Positions 7,015 to 15,152 of a stretch of 64,000 nt of DNA are shown one piece after another. The stretch spans positions 124,001 to 188,000 of the forward strand of contig NZ_JAPSIY010000003.1 of NCBI RefSeq assembly GCF_031178445.1, in the 5' to 3' direction. The DNA is from Microbacterium sp. Lineage in GTDB: Bacteria; Actinomycetota; Actinomycetes; Actinomycetales; Microbacteriaceae. The number at the start of each line of letters is the position of its first letter. The first letter of the stretch is position 1. The notes beneath the pieces are model-generated. The model worked only from the letters and a program-made list of their open reading frames with translations. It searched no databases and was not told the origin of the DNA. The translations under genes and the position numbers were made by a program.

Positions 7015-7953
7015 TCACCAGTTCAGTGCCGCGCTGAGCGACGGGTCAGGCGCTGCGTGCGCGTATTCGGGTATCGCCCGCAGCGACTCCTCGAAGGCGT
7101 CGAGCGCAGCGGCGTAGGCGGGATCGGGATGCTCCGCAGCGGTTCGCCGCAGCGGAGGCAGGTCCATCGCGAGGATGAGCGCGAGTCGTGCCCGCACCGC
7201 GGCGGCGTTCCCATCGGCGCGTAGCACGTCGATGCCGCCCAGCAGCGCCGCGGTGTAGTCGTGCAGCACGGGCAGACGATCCTTGCCCTGCGTGATGGAC
7301 GTCCCGTCGGCGCGCACGCGCCAGTGCACGACGACGTCGGGGATCACGTCGAACGCGCGCGCTCGGGTGTACATGCGCTGCGCGACGATCTGGTCCTCGT
7401 AGGCGACGTTCTCGGGAAAGCGCAGGTGGGACCACAGCTCGGTGCGGCTGAGTTTCGACCACGCCACGATGTTCGCCGACGCGTCCGGGTGCTCGGCGAG
7501 CGTGACTCCGAGCCGCCGCGGCGACGTCGCCCTCGCGACCCAGGGCTGCACGCGACCGGGGCGATAGGCGCCGTGGGTCCGGCGGCTGCGCACATAGGCG
7601 CCGGCGACGAAGTCGCTTCCGGACTCGTCGAGCGTGTCGAGCCAGGTGCGCAGCGCGTGCGGGGTGAACTCGTCGTCGGCATCGAGGAATCCGACGAACG
7701 GAGTGTCGACCCTGTCGAGCGCGACGTTGCGCGCGGCACCCAGCCCGCGCGCCTCATGGTGGCTCAGCAGCGTGAAGCGGGAATCGGATGCCGCCGCGTC
7801 CGCGAACACCGCTCCCGTGTCGTCGTGAGAGCCGTCGTCGACGAGGACGGCTCGCCAGCGTTGCTCGGTCTGCGCTCGCAGCGATGCGATGGCCGCAGGG
7901 GCGTACGGGGCGACGTCTCGTCCCGGCACGATGATCGTCGCTCGCGCATCCAC
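7015..7953 (-). CDS. family 2 glycosyltransferase
   Basis: 312 residues. The N-terminal GT-A fold has TIIVPGRDVAPY, the nucleotide-binding VDDGSHDDT near residue 40, and the metal-binding FLDADDEF. These are the GT2 hallmarks for transfer from a nucleotide sugar. There is no membrane helix, so it is a cytoplasmic or peripheral enzyme. Start GTG 7953 lies six bases after TAGACT (7960-7965), so the mRNA is probably leaderless. It is divergent from the alpha/alpha-barrel gene at 8029 and co-transcribed with the SDR gene. The acceptor is unknown; cell-wall or exopolysaccharide work is the default guess. Confidence 0.8.
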   Translation of the reverse strand: MDARATIIVPGRDVAPYAPAAIASLRAQTEQRWRAVLVDDGSHDDTGAVFADAAASDSRFTLLSHHEARGLGAARNVALDRVDTPFVGFLDADDEFTPHALRTWLDTLDESGSDFVAGAYVRSRRTHGAYRPGRVQPWVARATSPRRLGVTLAEHPDASANIVAWSKLSRTELWSHLRFPENVAYEDQIVAQRMYTRARAFDVIPDVVVHWRVRADGTSITQGKDRLPVLHDYTAALLGGIDVLRADGNAAAVRARLALILAMDLPPLRRTAAEHPDPAYAAALDAFEESLRAIPEYAHAAPDPSLSAALNW

Positions 7954-7959
7954 GTCCCG

Positions 7960-7965
7960 AGTCTA
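7960..7965 (-). promoter_or_regulatory. leaderless promoter -10 TAGACT
   Basis: TAGACT on the minus strand, six bases before GTG 7953 of the glycosyltransferase. Confidence 0.55.
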
Positions 7966-8016
7966 TGGCGCCATGTGCCGCCCAGGCCGCGGGTTACGGG
8001 ATGCGGGGCGGACGCG

Positions 8017-8022
8017 TAGCCT
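8017..8022 (+). promoter_or_regulatory. leaderless promoter -10 TAGCCT
   Basis: TAGCCT followed by GCCCCC and ATG 8029. Back to back with the TAGACT promoter of the glycosyltransferase. Confidence 0.55.
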
Positions 8023-8028
8023 GCCCCC

Positions 8029-9015
8029 ATGACATCGCTTTCGCACGAAGCGCTCGACTGGCTGCTCGATTCCGACCCTGCCGTGGTCTGGCAGGTCGAG
8101 CGCGACCTCCTCGGGGCCGAGCCGGAGCGATGGGAGGCGACGCGGGCTCGGGTGGCCACCGAGGGCTTCGGCGCCGCGATCCTCGCCCGTCAGCAGGACG
8201 ACGGGCAGTGGGCCGGTGGTGCGTACTTCCCGTCCAAGGACTTCGCAGCGGAGGGGGTGATCGCACGCCGACCCGACCAGCAGCCGTGGATCGCCACGAC
8301 GTGGGCGCTGAAGGATCTGCGGGATCTCGGGGTGAATCCTTCCGCCCTCGCAGGCACCGCCGAGAAGCTCGCCGACAACAGCCGCTGGGAGTACGACGAC
8401 CTGCCCTATTGGGGAGGCGAAGTCGACGTCTGCGTCAACGCCCTCACGCTCGCCACCGGAGCATGGCTGGGGGCCGACGTGTCGGCGATCGCGGCATGGT
8501 TCGCCGCGCACCGTCTGGCCGACGGCGGATGGAACTGCGAGGCGGAAGAGGGGAACTCGGTGCGGTCCTCGTTCCATTCGACGCTCAACGCCGTGTCCGA
8601 GATGCTGGCGTACGAGCGTCTGACGGGCGACGAATCGGTGCGCGACGCTCGACACGGCGGCGAGGAGTATCTGCTCGAGCGCCGGCTGATGCGCAGGCTG
8701 TCGACGGGCGAGATCGTGGCGCCGTGGGTGTCGGACTTCATCGCTCCTCGGCGCTGGCGGTACAGCGCGCTCGCCGCCGCCGACCATTTCAGGCAGGTGG
8801 CACTCCTTGAGCGCACGCCGCCCGATCCCCGGCTCGCCGAGGCGGTGAGTGCGGTGCGTGCCGCGAGGCGCGACGACGGCACCTGGCTGCAGGGCGAGGC
8901 GCACGGCGGAGCCGTCTGGGTCGAGGTCGACGTCGCCCCTGGCGAGCCCTCGAAGTGGCTCACGTTGATCGGCACGCGGGTGCTCGATTGGTGGGACAGC
9001 TCGCCGGGGGCCTGA
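8029..9015 (+). CDS. alpha/alpha-barrel (squalene-cyclase/prenyltransferase repeat-like) protein
   Basis: 328 residues rich in Trp and helical repeats, with QW-like motifs such as RQQDDGQWAGGAYF, HRLADGGWNCEAEEG and RRDDGTWLQGE. These match prenyltransferase/squalene-oxidase repeats of the alpha/alpha toroid fold. It has only one such domain and no DxDD protonation motif, so it is not a normal squalene-hopene cyclase (about 600 residues). Actinobacterial relatives are annotated 'squalene cyclase' by fold only. It has no signal peptide. The gene stands alone with its own leaderless promoter, divergent from the GT2-SDR pair and convergent with the nad operon. Function is open. Confidence 0.65.
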   Translation: MTSLSHEALDWLLDSDPAVVWQVERDLLGAEPERWEATRARVATEGFGAAILARQQDDGQWAGGAYFPSKDFAAEGVIARRPDQQPWIATTWALKDLRDLGVNPSALAGTAEKLADNSRWEYDDLPYWGGEVDVCVNALTLATGAWLGADVSAIAAWFAAHRLADGGWNCEAEEGNSVRSSFHSTLNAVSEMLAYERLTGDESVRDARHGGEEYLLERRLMRRLSTGEIVAPWVSDFIAPRRWRYSALAAADHFRQVALLERTPPDPRLAEAVSAVRAARRDDGTWLQGEAHGGAVWVEVDVAPGEPSKWLTLIGTRVLDWWDSSPGA

Positions 9016-9089
9016 CCCGCGCCATCGTCGGGTCGGACCGGCCAGGGATGTGCGCTGACAGCCGAATCCCTACCAGATCGTGGTCTCGG

Positions 9090-10232
9090 TCATGATGATC
9101 CGACGGCGGCGACGGCGTCAGCGACCAGGGCGGCGAGACGCCCGGCCGCCCCGTCGGGAAGCGCAGTGCGGCCGAATGTGAAGCGCACCGAGGTCTGGGC
9201 GACCTCGGCCGGGATGCCCAGCGCCAGCAGCACGGGGGAGGGGTCGTCGCTGCCCGCCGCACATGCCGATCCGCTGGACGTGATGACCCCGCGCCGTTCC
9301 AGTTCGAGAAGCACAGCCTCGCCGCTCGTGCCCGCGAATGTGAAGCTCGCCAGGTTGGGAAGTCGGTGGTCCGCTGATCCGGTGAGGGCGGCCGACGGCA
9401 CGCTCGCCAGCACCAGAGCGATGAACTCGGCCGTCGCCGCGGCGATCGTCGACCCGTATCGCTGGCGCTCCGCCTCGGCCAGTTCGAGCGCGGTCGCGAG
9501 GGCGATCGCGCCCGCGACATTCTCGGTGCCGCTCCGGCGGCCCCGTTCCTGGCCTCCCCCGTGCAGCAGGGGTTCCAGCGGCACCCGCGATCGCACGGCC
9601 AGCGCGCCGATCCCTTTCGGGGCGCCGAGCTTGTGACCCGCGATCGAGATCGCGTCGACCCTGCAATCCCGCCCGAGGGGGCGCAGATCCAGCCAGCCCG
9701 CCGACTGCACGGCATCCACGTGCACAAGCACGTCCTGCTCGTGGGCGATGGCGATGAGGGGGGCTGCATCCTGCACGGTGCCGATCTCATTGTTCGCGTG
9801 CGCGAACGTCAGCAGCGCCGTGTCGTCGCGCAGCGCGTCGGCGACCGCATCCGACGGCAGACGGCCGTGAGGGTCGACGTCGACGCACGTCAGCTCCACG
9901 CCGTGGAAGCGACGCAGGTACTCGGCCGATTCGAGGATGGACTCGTGCTCGATCGAGCTGGTGACCAGGTGGCGTCCGCCGCTGCCGAGCAGGATGCCTT
10001 TGACCGCCAGGTTGTTGGCCTCGGTGCCACCGGAGGTGAAGATCACCTCGCCCGGTCGCATCCCCAGTGCGGCTGCGACCCTGGAGCGAGCACTCTCCAG
10101 CGCGTCGGCAGCGGCTTCGCCCTTCGTGTGGTGGCTCGAAGGGTTGCCGAAGACCTCGGCGAGGTACGGCCGCATCGCCTCGAGCACCTCCTGGCGCACC
10201 GGGGACGTCGCGGCGTGGTCGGCGTACAGCAC
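9090..10232 (-). CDS. nadS: NifS-type cysteine desulfurase of the NAD operon
   Basis: 380 residues, fold type I PLP enzyme. It begins VLYADHAATSPV (the usual YxDxxATTP block), has the PLP lysine in SIAGHKLGAPKG and the catalytic Cys in SSGSACAAGSDD. Family knowledge: it removes sulfur from cysteine for Fe-S assembly. Corynebacterium nadS sits in the nad operon and is thought to mature the 4Fe-4S cluster of NadA. It is the last gene of nadA-nadB-nadC-nadS here. Start GTG 10232 is chosen because it lies five bases after the nadC stop and gives the normal N-terminus; the frame stays open much further upstream only as a shadow of nadC. Confidence 0.85.
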   Translation of the reverse strand: MLYADHAATSPVRQEVLEAMRPYLAEVFGNPSSHHTKGEAAADALESARSRVAAALGMRPGEVIFTSGGTEANNLAVKGILLGSGGRHLVTSSIEHESILESAEYLRRFHGVELTCVDVDPHGRLPSDAVADALRDDTALLTFAHANNEIGTVQDAAPLIAIAHEQDVLVHVDAVQSAGWLDLRPLGRDCRVDAISIAGHKLGAPKGIGALAVRSRVPLEPLLHGGGQERGRRSGTENVAGAIALATALELAEAERQRYGSTIAAATAEFIALVLASVPSAALTGSADHRLPNLASFTFAGTSGEAVLLELERRGVITSSGSACAAGSDDPSPVLLALGIPAEVAQTSVRFTFGRTALPDGAAGRLAALVADAVAAVGSS

Positions 10233-10237
10233 GGGCG

Positions 10238-11089
10238 TCAGCCGACCCGCACGTCGAGTCCGAGATCGAGAGCGCGGGCGGAGTGCGTCAGCGCTCCCAC
10301 CGAGATCACCTGCACCCCCGTCTCGGCGATCGCGCGCACCGTGTCGAGGTTCACTCCGCCGGACGCCTCCGCGGTCGCTCGCCCCGCGATCTGGTCGACC
10401 GCCGCGCGCAGATCCTCCAGCGAGAAGTTGTCGAGCAGCACCGTGTCGGCACCGCCGGTCAGTACGGCCGTGATCTGGTCGACCCGGTCGACTTCGACGA
10501 CCACATGGGTGGTGTGCGGCAGCCGCGACAGAGCATCCCGCAGCGCCGAGCCGAGATCCTGGCCCTGCTGACGCAGCACGGCCAGGTGGTTGTCCTTCGC
10601 CATCACCGCATCCGACAGCGAGCGGCGGTGGTTGCTGCCCCCGCCGGAGACCACGGCGTGCCGTTCGAACTCCCGCAGGCCAGGAGTGGTCTTGCGGGTG
10701 TCGGCGATGCGCACTCCTGTGCCGTCGACGGCGTCGACGTACGCAGCGGTGAGGGTGGCGATGCCGCTCATGCGCTGCGTGAAGTTCAGTGCGACCCGCT
10801 CGGCTGTGAGGATGCTGCGCGCCGACCCCTGCACCGACGCCAGCACGTCGCCGGCCTCGAACCGGTCGCCGTCGGCGACGTGCAGATCGACCTCGACGGT
10901 CGGATCCGTGAGGGTGAAGGCGGCCGCGAAGACGTCCCCGCCGCTGAACACGCCCGGCTCGCGGGCGCCGAGGTCGGCGGTCGCTCGCGCCTCGGCTGGC
11001 AGCAGGGACGTGCTGGTGAGATCGCCCCACGGCGCGTCCTCCTCGAGCGCGGCGCGTACTGTGCGGTGCAGAGTGGCCAGCGTGATCAT
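10238..11089 (-). CDS. nadC: nicotinate-nucleotide pyrophosphorylase (carboxylating)
   Basis: 283 residues. NadC converts quinolinate and PRPP to nicotinate mononucleotide with loss of CO2. Visible signatures are EDAPWGDLTS near the N-terminus, the ADTRKTTPGLR substrate loop, the GGGSNHRRSLSDAVMAKDNH block, EVDRVDQ, LLDNFS and the C-terminal EASGGVNLDTVRAIAETGVQ, SVGALTHS. The ATG overlaps the nadB stop (ATGA), so the two are translationally coupled. Length and motifs are fully typical. Confidence 0.95.
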   Translation of the reverse strand: MITLATLHRTVRAALEEDAPWGDLTSTSLLPAEARATADLGAREPGVFSGGDVFAAAFTLTDPTVEVDLHVADGDRFEAGDVLASVQGSARSILTAERVALNFTQRMSGIATLTAAYVDAVDGTGVRIADTRKTTPGLREFERHAVVSGGGSNHRRSLSDAVMAKDNHLAVLRQQGQDLGSALRDALSRLPHTTHVVVEVDRVDQITAVLTGGADTVLLDNFSLEDLRAAVDQIAGRATAEASGGVNLDTVRAIAETGVQVISVGALTHSARALDLGLDVRVG

Positions 11090-12603
11090 CGGGCTCCGAT
11101 CAGGGCGGGACCGCGTGCCGGTGCGACGCGGAAGTGCGCCCCCAACGACTCGGTGCGGGTGAGAGCGGCGGATGCCATCGCGCGGGCGACGAGCAGCAGA
11201 TTGGCGTTCTCCTGGTCGACGGCCGTGCGAGGTTCCGGCGCGCGCCAGGCATCGATCAGGCGCGCGGCGCGCTCGAGCCCCGCGTCGTCCCGCAGCAGTC
11301 CGACGTGCTGCCACATGAGCCGCTGCAGTGCCGCGCGCGAGAAGGGCTCCCCGGGATCCAGGTCGCGATTCGTGCCGGAGAGACCGCGGGACAGCGGGAC
11401 GAGCTGCGACCCGCGGTCCGCGCGGGTCGCAGATGCGACGGATGCTGCGGGCCACGGCGCGTCCAGGGATTGCGCCAGACGAGCGCCGAAGACGGCGCCC
11501 TCCAGCAGCGAGTTCGAGGCCAGGCGGTTCGCGCCGTGCACACCGGTGCACGCGGTCTCGCCGACGGCCCAGAGGCCGGGAAGCGTGGTGCGACCGGTGA
11601 CGTCGGTCACCACGCCACCCATCAGATAGTGAGCCGCGGGGGAGACGGGCACGGGTGCGCGCGACCAGTCCCGGTCGCGCCGTCGGAGTTCCGCGTCGAT
11701 GGTCGGGAACCTCCCGCGCAGCGTCTCGGCGCCGAGCGCGGTCGCGTCGAGCAGCACTGGCGAGCCCTGAGCCGGCTCCCGTCGCGCGATGGCCCGCGCC
11801 ACGACGTCGCGCGGGGCGAGTTCGCCGTCGGGATGCTCGTCGAAGGCGAACCGCCGGCCGTCGGCGTCGATGAGCACAGCGCCCGCGCCGCGCACGGCCT
11901 CGGAGATGAGGAAGCCGTCCGCACCCACGAGGACGGTCGGATGGAACTGCATGAACTCCAGGTCGGCGACCGCCGCCCCGGCGCGCAGCGCGATCGCGAT
12001 GCCGTCGCCGGTGGTGCCGGCCGGGTTGGTGGTGCGCGAGTACAGCTGCCCGGCGCCACCCGTCGCCAGCACGACCGCGTCGGCGTCGATCCGCGTCCCG
12101 TCGAGAAGGCGGATGCCGACGGCCCTGTTGTCGCGGACGACGACGTCGACGGCGAACGCGTGCTCGCGCACCCGGACGGCGGTCTCACGCAGCCGCTCGA
12201 CCAGCGCGACGGAGATCGCGAGGCCGGTCGCGTCACCTCCCGCGTGAGCGATGCGCGGAAGGCTGTGCGCTGCTTCGAGACCGCGCGCGACCGCGCCGTC
12301 CGCCGTCCTGTCGAAGGGGACTCCGGCGTCGGCGAGCGCGTCGATGGCCGCGGTCGCACCGTCGACCAGTGCCGCGATCGCGGTGGGATCGCCGTGTCCG
12401 CCGCCTGCGTGCATGGTGTCGAGGGCGTGCAGCGCGGGCGAGTCGCCAGGGCCGTACAGCCCTGCGATGCCGCCCTGAGCGTGGGCGGTGCTGCCGTCCC
12501 CCAGAGCGCCCTTGACGAGGATCTCGACTTCGTGGCCGAGCGCGTCTGCGCGCAGTGCCGCGGTGAGGCCTGCGACGCCGGCGCCGACCACGATCATCTT
12601 CAT
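11086..12603 (-). CDS. nadB: L-aspartate oxidase
   Basis: 505 residues. This flavoenzyme oxidises L-aspartate to iminoaspartate, the first step of bacterial NAD synthesis. The FAD-binding dinucleotide fold opens with MIVVGAGVAGLTAALRA; GDGSTAHAQGGIAGL, VVLATGGAGQLY, LEFMQFHPTVL and LWAVGETACTGVHGANRLASNSLLE are all family blocks of the fumarate-reductase/NadB flavoproteins. MKM start at 12603 overlaps the nadA stop (ATGA), and the stop overlaps the nadC start in the same way. The product feeds NadA. Confidence 0.95.
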   Translation of the reverse strand: MKMIVVGAGVAGLTAALRADALGHEVEILVKGALGDGSTAHAQGGIAGLYGPGDSPALHALDTMHAGGGHGDPTAIAALVDGATAAIDALADAGVPFDRTADGAVARGLEAAHSLPRIAHAGGDATGLAISVALVERLRETAVRVREHAFAVDVVVRDNRAVGIRLLDGTRIDADAVVLATGGAGQLYSRTTNPAGTTGDGIAIALRAGAAVADLEFMQFHPTVLVGADGFLISEAVRGAGAVLIDADGRRFAFDEHPDGELAPRDVVARAIARREPAQGSPVLLDATALGAETLRGRFPTIDAELRRRDRDWSRAPVPVSPAAHYLMGGVVTDVTGRTTLPGLWAVGETACTGVHGANRLASNSLLEGAVFGARLAQSLDAPWPAASVASATRADRGSQLVPLSRGLSGTNRDLDPGEPFSRAALQRLMWQHVGLLRDDAGLERAARLIDAWRAPEPRTAVDQENANLLLVARAMASAALTRTESLGAHFRVAPARGPALIGAR

Positions 12604-13910
12604 CGCGGCCTCGCCGCCAGCATCCGCTCGAGCGCCACTCGCGCCGGCTGCGCGACATCGTCTGAGACGCGGATGCGGTTCGGCGCGCGCCCCGCCACCA
12701 GCTCCTCGAGCACCCAGGCCAGATAGCCGGGATGGATGCGGTACATCGTCGAGCACGGGCAGACGACCGGGTCGAGGCAGAAGATCTCGTGCTGCGGATA
12801 CTGCGCCGCCAGGCGGCGCACGAGGTTGATCTCGGTGCCGATGGCAAAGGTCGTCGGTTCGGTGGCCGCGTCGATCGCCTTGCGGATGAAGTCGGTCGAA
12901 CCGGCCTCGTCGGCGGCGTCGACCACCTCCATCGGGCACTCGGGGTGCACGATCACGCGCACAGCGGGATGCTCCGCGCGCGCCTGCTCGATCTGCGCGA
13001 CGGTGAAGCGCCGGTGCACCGAACAGAACCCGTGCCACAGGATCACCCTGCTGTTCTGGAGCACATCCGCCGACGAGCCACCGAGGGGTCGGCGCGGGTT
13101 CCACAGCGGCATCAGGTCGAGGGGCACGCCGATCGCCTTCGCGGTGTTGCGTCCGAGGTGCTGGTCGGGGAAGAACAGCACACGCCGTCCGCGCTCGAAA
13201 GCCCGTTCCAGGACGGTACGTGCGTTCGACGAGGTGCACACGATGCCGCCGTGGCGGCCGACGAAGCCCTTGATCGCGGCGGATGAGTTCATGTACGTCA
13301 CGGGGATCACGGGGAGCAGTCCATCCTCATCGGCCTCGTCGAGGGGGCCGAGAACATCGGCGAGCTGCTCCCAGCAGTCCTCCACCTGGTCGATGTCGGC
13401 CATGTCCGCCATCGAGCACCCGGCGGCGAGGTTCGGCAGCAGTACGGCCTGATCGGGGCCGGAGAGCAGATCGGCCGTCTCGGCCATGAAGTGCACCCCG
13501 CAGAACACGATGGCCTCAGCATCCGGATGCTCCAGCGCCGCATTCGCGAGCTGGAACGAGTCGCCCACGTAGTCGGCGTGGCGCACGACCTCTTCGCGCT
13601 GGTAGAAGTGCCCGAGCACGACGACCCGGTCGCCGAGCGCCTTCTTGGCGGCACAGATGCGCGCGTCGAGTTCGTCCTCGCCTGCCTCGCGGTACTCGAC
13701 GGGCAGCTCACCCTGTCGCGGGGCGCCGGTCGGGATGACGTCACCCATCGACGACCCAGGGCCGTAGCCAGGGCGCGTGTCGAAGTCCCAGGGGCCGGCC
13801 GCGAGGTCGGTGCTGCAGGTCGATTCGGCGGATGCGCCGCCGACGATCGCCTGCAGCGCGTGCTCGACCGATGGGTCGATCGGTCGGACGGGGATCGTGG
13901 GGATGGACAT
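12600..13910 (-). CDS. nadA: quinolinate synthase
   Basis: 436 residues, on the long side because of an extra N-terminal segment of about 70 residues as in other actinobacteria. NadA condenses iminoaspartate with dihydroxyacetone phosphate using a 4Fe-4S cluster. Motifs seen: VLGHFYQREEVV, DYVGDSFQLA, FCGVHFMAETA, AGCSMADM, NSSAAIKGFVGRHGGIVCTSSNA, FFPDQHLGRN, HPECPMEVV and CPCSTMYRIHP; these include the cluster cysteines. Start ATG 13910 follows AGAAGGCGG. It is the first gene of the operon, with a promoter (CATAAT, 13957-13962) flanked by CTGGTC boxes that are probably bound by the NUDIX-type regulator encoded just upstream. Confidence 0.95.
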   Translation of the reverse strand: MSIPTIPVRPIDPSVEHALQAIVGGASAESTCSTDLAAGPWDFDTRPGYGPGSSMGDVIPTGAPRQGELPVEYREAGEDELDARICAAKKALGDRVVVLGHFYQREEVVRHADYVGDSFQLANAALEHPDAEAIVFCGVHFMAETADLLSGPDQAVLLPNLAAGCSMADMADIDQVEDCWEQLADVLGPLDEADEDGLLPVIPVTYMNSSAAIKGFVGRHGGIVCTSSNARTVLERAFERGRRVLFFPDQHLGRNTAKAIGVPLDLMPLWNPRRPLGGSSADVLQNSRVILWHGFCSVHRRFTVAQIEQARAEHPAVRVIVHPECPMEVVDAADEAGSTDFIRKAIDAATEPTTFAIGTEINLVRRLAAQYPQHEIFCLDPVVCPCSTMYRIHPGYLAWVLEELVAGRAPNRIRVSDDVAQPARVALERMLAARPR

Positions 13911-13921
13911 CGCGCGCCGCC

Positions 13922-13977
13922 TTCTGGTCACTTCGACACTTACTGTGCGCGACCAGATTATGTCGATCTGACCAGAA
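13922..13977. promoter_or_regulatory. CTGGTC-box operator cluster at nadA (candidate NdnR/NrtR site)
   Basis: Three copies of TCTGGTC surround the nadA promoter: two in direct orientation on the minus strand (13971-13976 and 13952-13957 cores) and one inverted (13924-13929). The outer two form the 10-base inverted repeat CTTCTGGTCA / TGACCAGAAG (13921-13930 and 13969-13978). A CAGAT-N7-ATCTG repeat lies across the -10. The upstream gene encodes an NrtR-like regulator, so this is the obvious target; this is inference. Confidence 0.45.
13957..13962 (-). promoter_or_regulatory. -10 element CATAAT of the nad operon
   Basis: CATAAT on the minus strand is the best -10 in the 216-base gap. A TTGCAC-like -35 at 13978-13983 is 15 bases away, a little short. 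The start of transcription would be near 13950, giving a leader of about 40 bases. Confidence 0.45.
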
Positions 13978-14126
13978 GTGCAATCCGCCGTCGCTCGGCG
14001 CGAGGCAGATGCACGGCTGCAGGGCATCGACCGGGCGTGTCGCCACGCCGGCGCCGGACCTCCCGCATTCGACCGAGCCTCTGCTCCCGTCGGGGCGGCT
14101 CGGCGTGTTCCCGCGGCGGACCCGGA

Positions 14127-14792
14127 TCAGGCGTCGGAGACGTAACGGTACAGCCGTGCGGGGCGGTGCTTGCCGGTGCGGAACGACTCGGTCGGAACGA
14201 GCTCGTCAGAGCCTTCGAGCAGGCGACGGAAGTTCGAAGGGTCCAGTCGACGGCCCAGCACGGCCTCGTAGACCTCCCGCAGCTCGGTGAGCGTGAACTC
14301 GTCGGGCAGCAGGCCCGCGGCGATGCGGCTGTACGCCACCTTGTTCCGCAGCCGGTCGAGTGCGTAGGCCGCGATGCGGTTGTGGTCGAAGGCGAGGGCG
14401 GGCAGCGCGTCGACATCGAACCATTCGACGTTCTCCGGCGCGCCCTCGGTCGCCCGCTGCGCATCGACGAGATCGGAGCGCAGCAGCGCCCAGTAGACGA
14501 TGGAGATCACCCGCGTGGGCGCGCGGTCGACGTCGCCGAACGAGTAGAGCTGCTCCAGGTAGCTCGGCTTGAGCGCGGTGGTGTCGGCGAGCGTGCGGGA
14601 TGCTGCACTGTCGAGGTCCTCGGCGGGGTCCAGCCAGCCGCCGGGAAGCGCCCAGGCCCCGAGATGCGGCTGGCGGGTGCGGCGCACGAGTGGCACCATC
14701 AGACGATCGCCGTCGGCGGCATCGCGGAGCGAGAAGATGACCGTCGACACGGCGACGCGAATCGCGTCGTGTTCACCCGTCTCGCCTGTCAC
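14127..14792 (-). CDS. ndnR: NUDIX-related transcriptional repressor of NAD synthesis (NrtR/NdnR)
   Basis: 221 residues in two parts. The N-terminal NUDIX fold (RVAVSTVIFSLRD, RRTRQPHLGAWALPGG) has a degenerate Nudix box: the REUxEE core reads RTLADT, so hydrolysis is unlikely. The C-terminal winged helix contains FTLTELREVYEAVLGRRLD and SNFRRLL and ends KHRPARLYRYV, the NrtR DNA-binding domain. Family knowledge: NrtR binds ADP-ribose or NAD-related ligands and represses NAD genes; in Corynebacterium NdnR sits in front of nadA-nadC-nadS, as here. Start GTG 14792 lies seven bases after TAGGCT, so it is probably leaderless. Symbol by analogy with Corynebacterium. Confidence 0.8.
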   Translation of the reverse strand: MTGETGEHDAIRVAVSTVIFSLRDAADGDRLMVPLVRRTRQPHLGAWALPGGWLDPAEDLDSAASRTLADTTALKPSYLEQLYSFGDVDRAPTRVISIVYWALLRSDLVDAQRATEGAPENVEWFDVDALPALAFDHNRIAAYALDRLRNKVAYSRIAAGLLPDEFTLTELREVYEAVLGRRLDPSNFRRLLEGSDELVPTESFRTGKHRPARLYRYVSDA

Positions 14793-14799
14793 ATCGAAG

Positions 14800-14805
14800 A
14801 GCCTA
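14800..14805 (-). promoter_or_regulatory. leaderless promoter -10 TAGGCT
   Basis: TAGGCT on the minus strand, seven bases before GTG 14792; no ribosome site is present upstream of that codon. Confidence 0.55.
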
Positions 14806-14869
14806 GGGGGTCGGTGCCCGAACCCCGCACCCGTCACCTCGCCGCTGCGCGCGGTGCGACGGCGCCCGC

Positions 14870-14875
14870 TATGCT
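14870..14875 (+). promoter_or_regulatory. -10 element TATGCT of the gcv operon
   Basis: TATGCT about 30 bases before the first riboswitch helix; transcription would start near 14882. Confidence 0.5.
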
Positions 14876-14906
14876 GGAGCCCTAACTGAACACAGGCCGT
14901 ACGAGC

Positions 14907-15098
14907 TGTGCGGGAGAGTCCGGTGATCGCAGCCGGGCACCGAAGGAGCAAGCCTCCCCGCCAATCTCTCAGGTACCCCTACCGTGCAGTTCCGGCCACT
15001 CTGAAAAGCGATTCCGCGCGCTGCGAGGAATCCGCCGACGGTGAAAGCCCCACTCCACACGAGGCCGGGCGAAGCTCTCAGGCCCGATGACAGAGGGG
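14907..15098 (+). ncRNA. tandem glycine riboswitch
   Basis: Two glycine aptamers in series in the leader of gcvT. Aptamer I (about 14907-14990) has GCGGGAGAGTCC, then CACCGAAGGAGCAAGCCTCC, CAATCTCTCAGGTACC and a closing helix CTGTGCGG/CCGTGCAG. Aptamer II (about 15015-15098) has CTGCGAGGAATCCGCC, ACGGTGAAAGCCCC, CGAAGCTCTCAGGCCC and GATGACAGAGGGG. These core blocks and the linker arrangement are characteristic of gcvT-type riboswitches, which turn on glycine cleavage when glycine is high. In high-GC actinobacteria control may be by ribosome-site access, since I see no clear intrinsic terminator before GTG 15153. This accounts for most of the 360-base gap. Confidence 0.93.
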
Positions 15099-15152
15099 GA
15101 GTTCCGGGGACGACGATGGCGCCGTCCTGCCCGAACCGACCGGGAGAACTCC

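Noticed and set aside
9090-11030. Fusion of nadS with an N-terminal extension of over 260 residues
   Set aside because: The extension is a shadow of nadC in another register; nadC has all its motifs.
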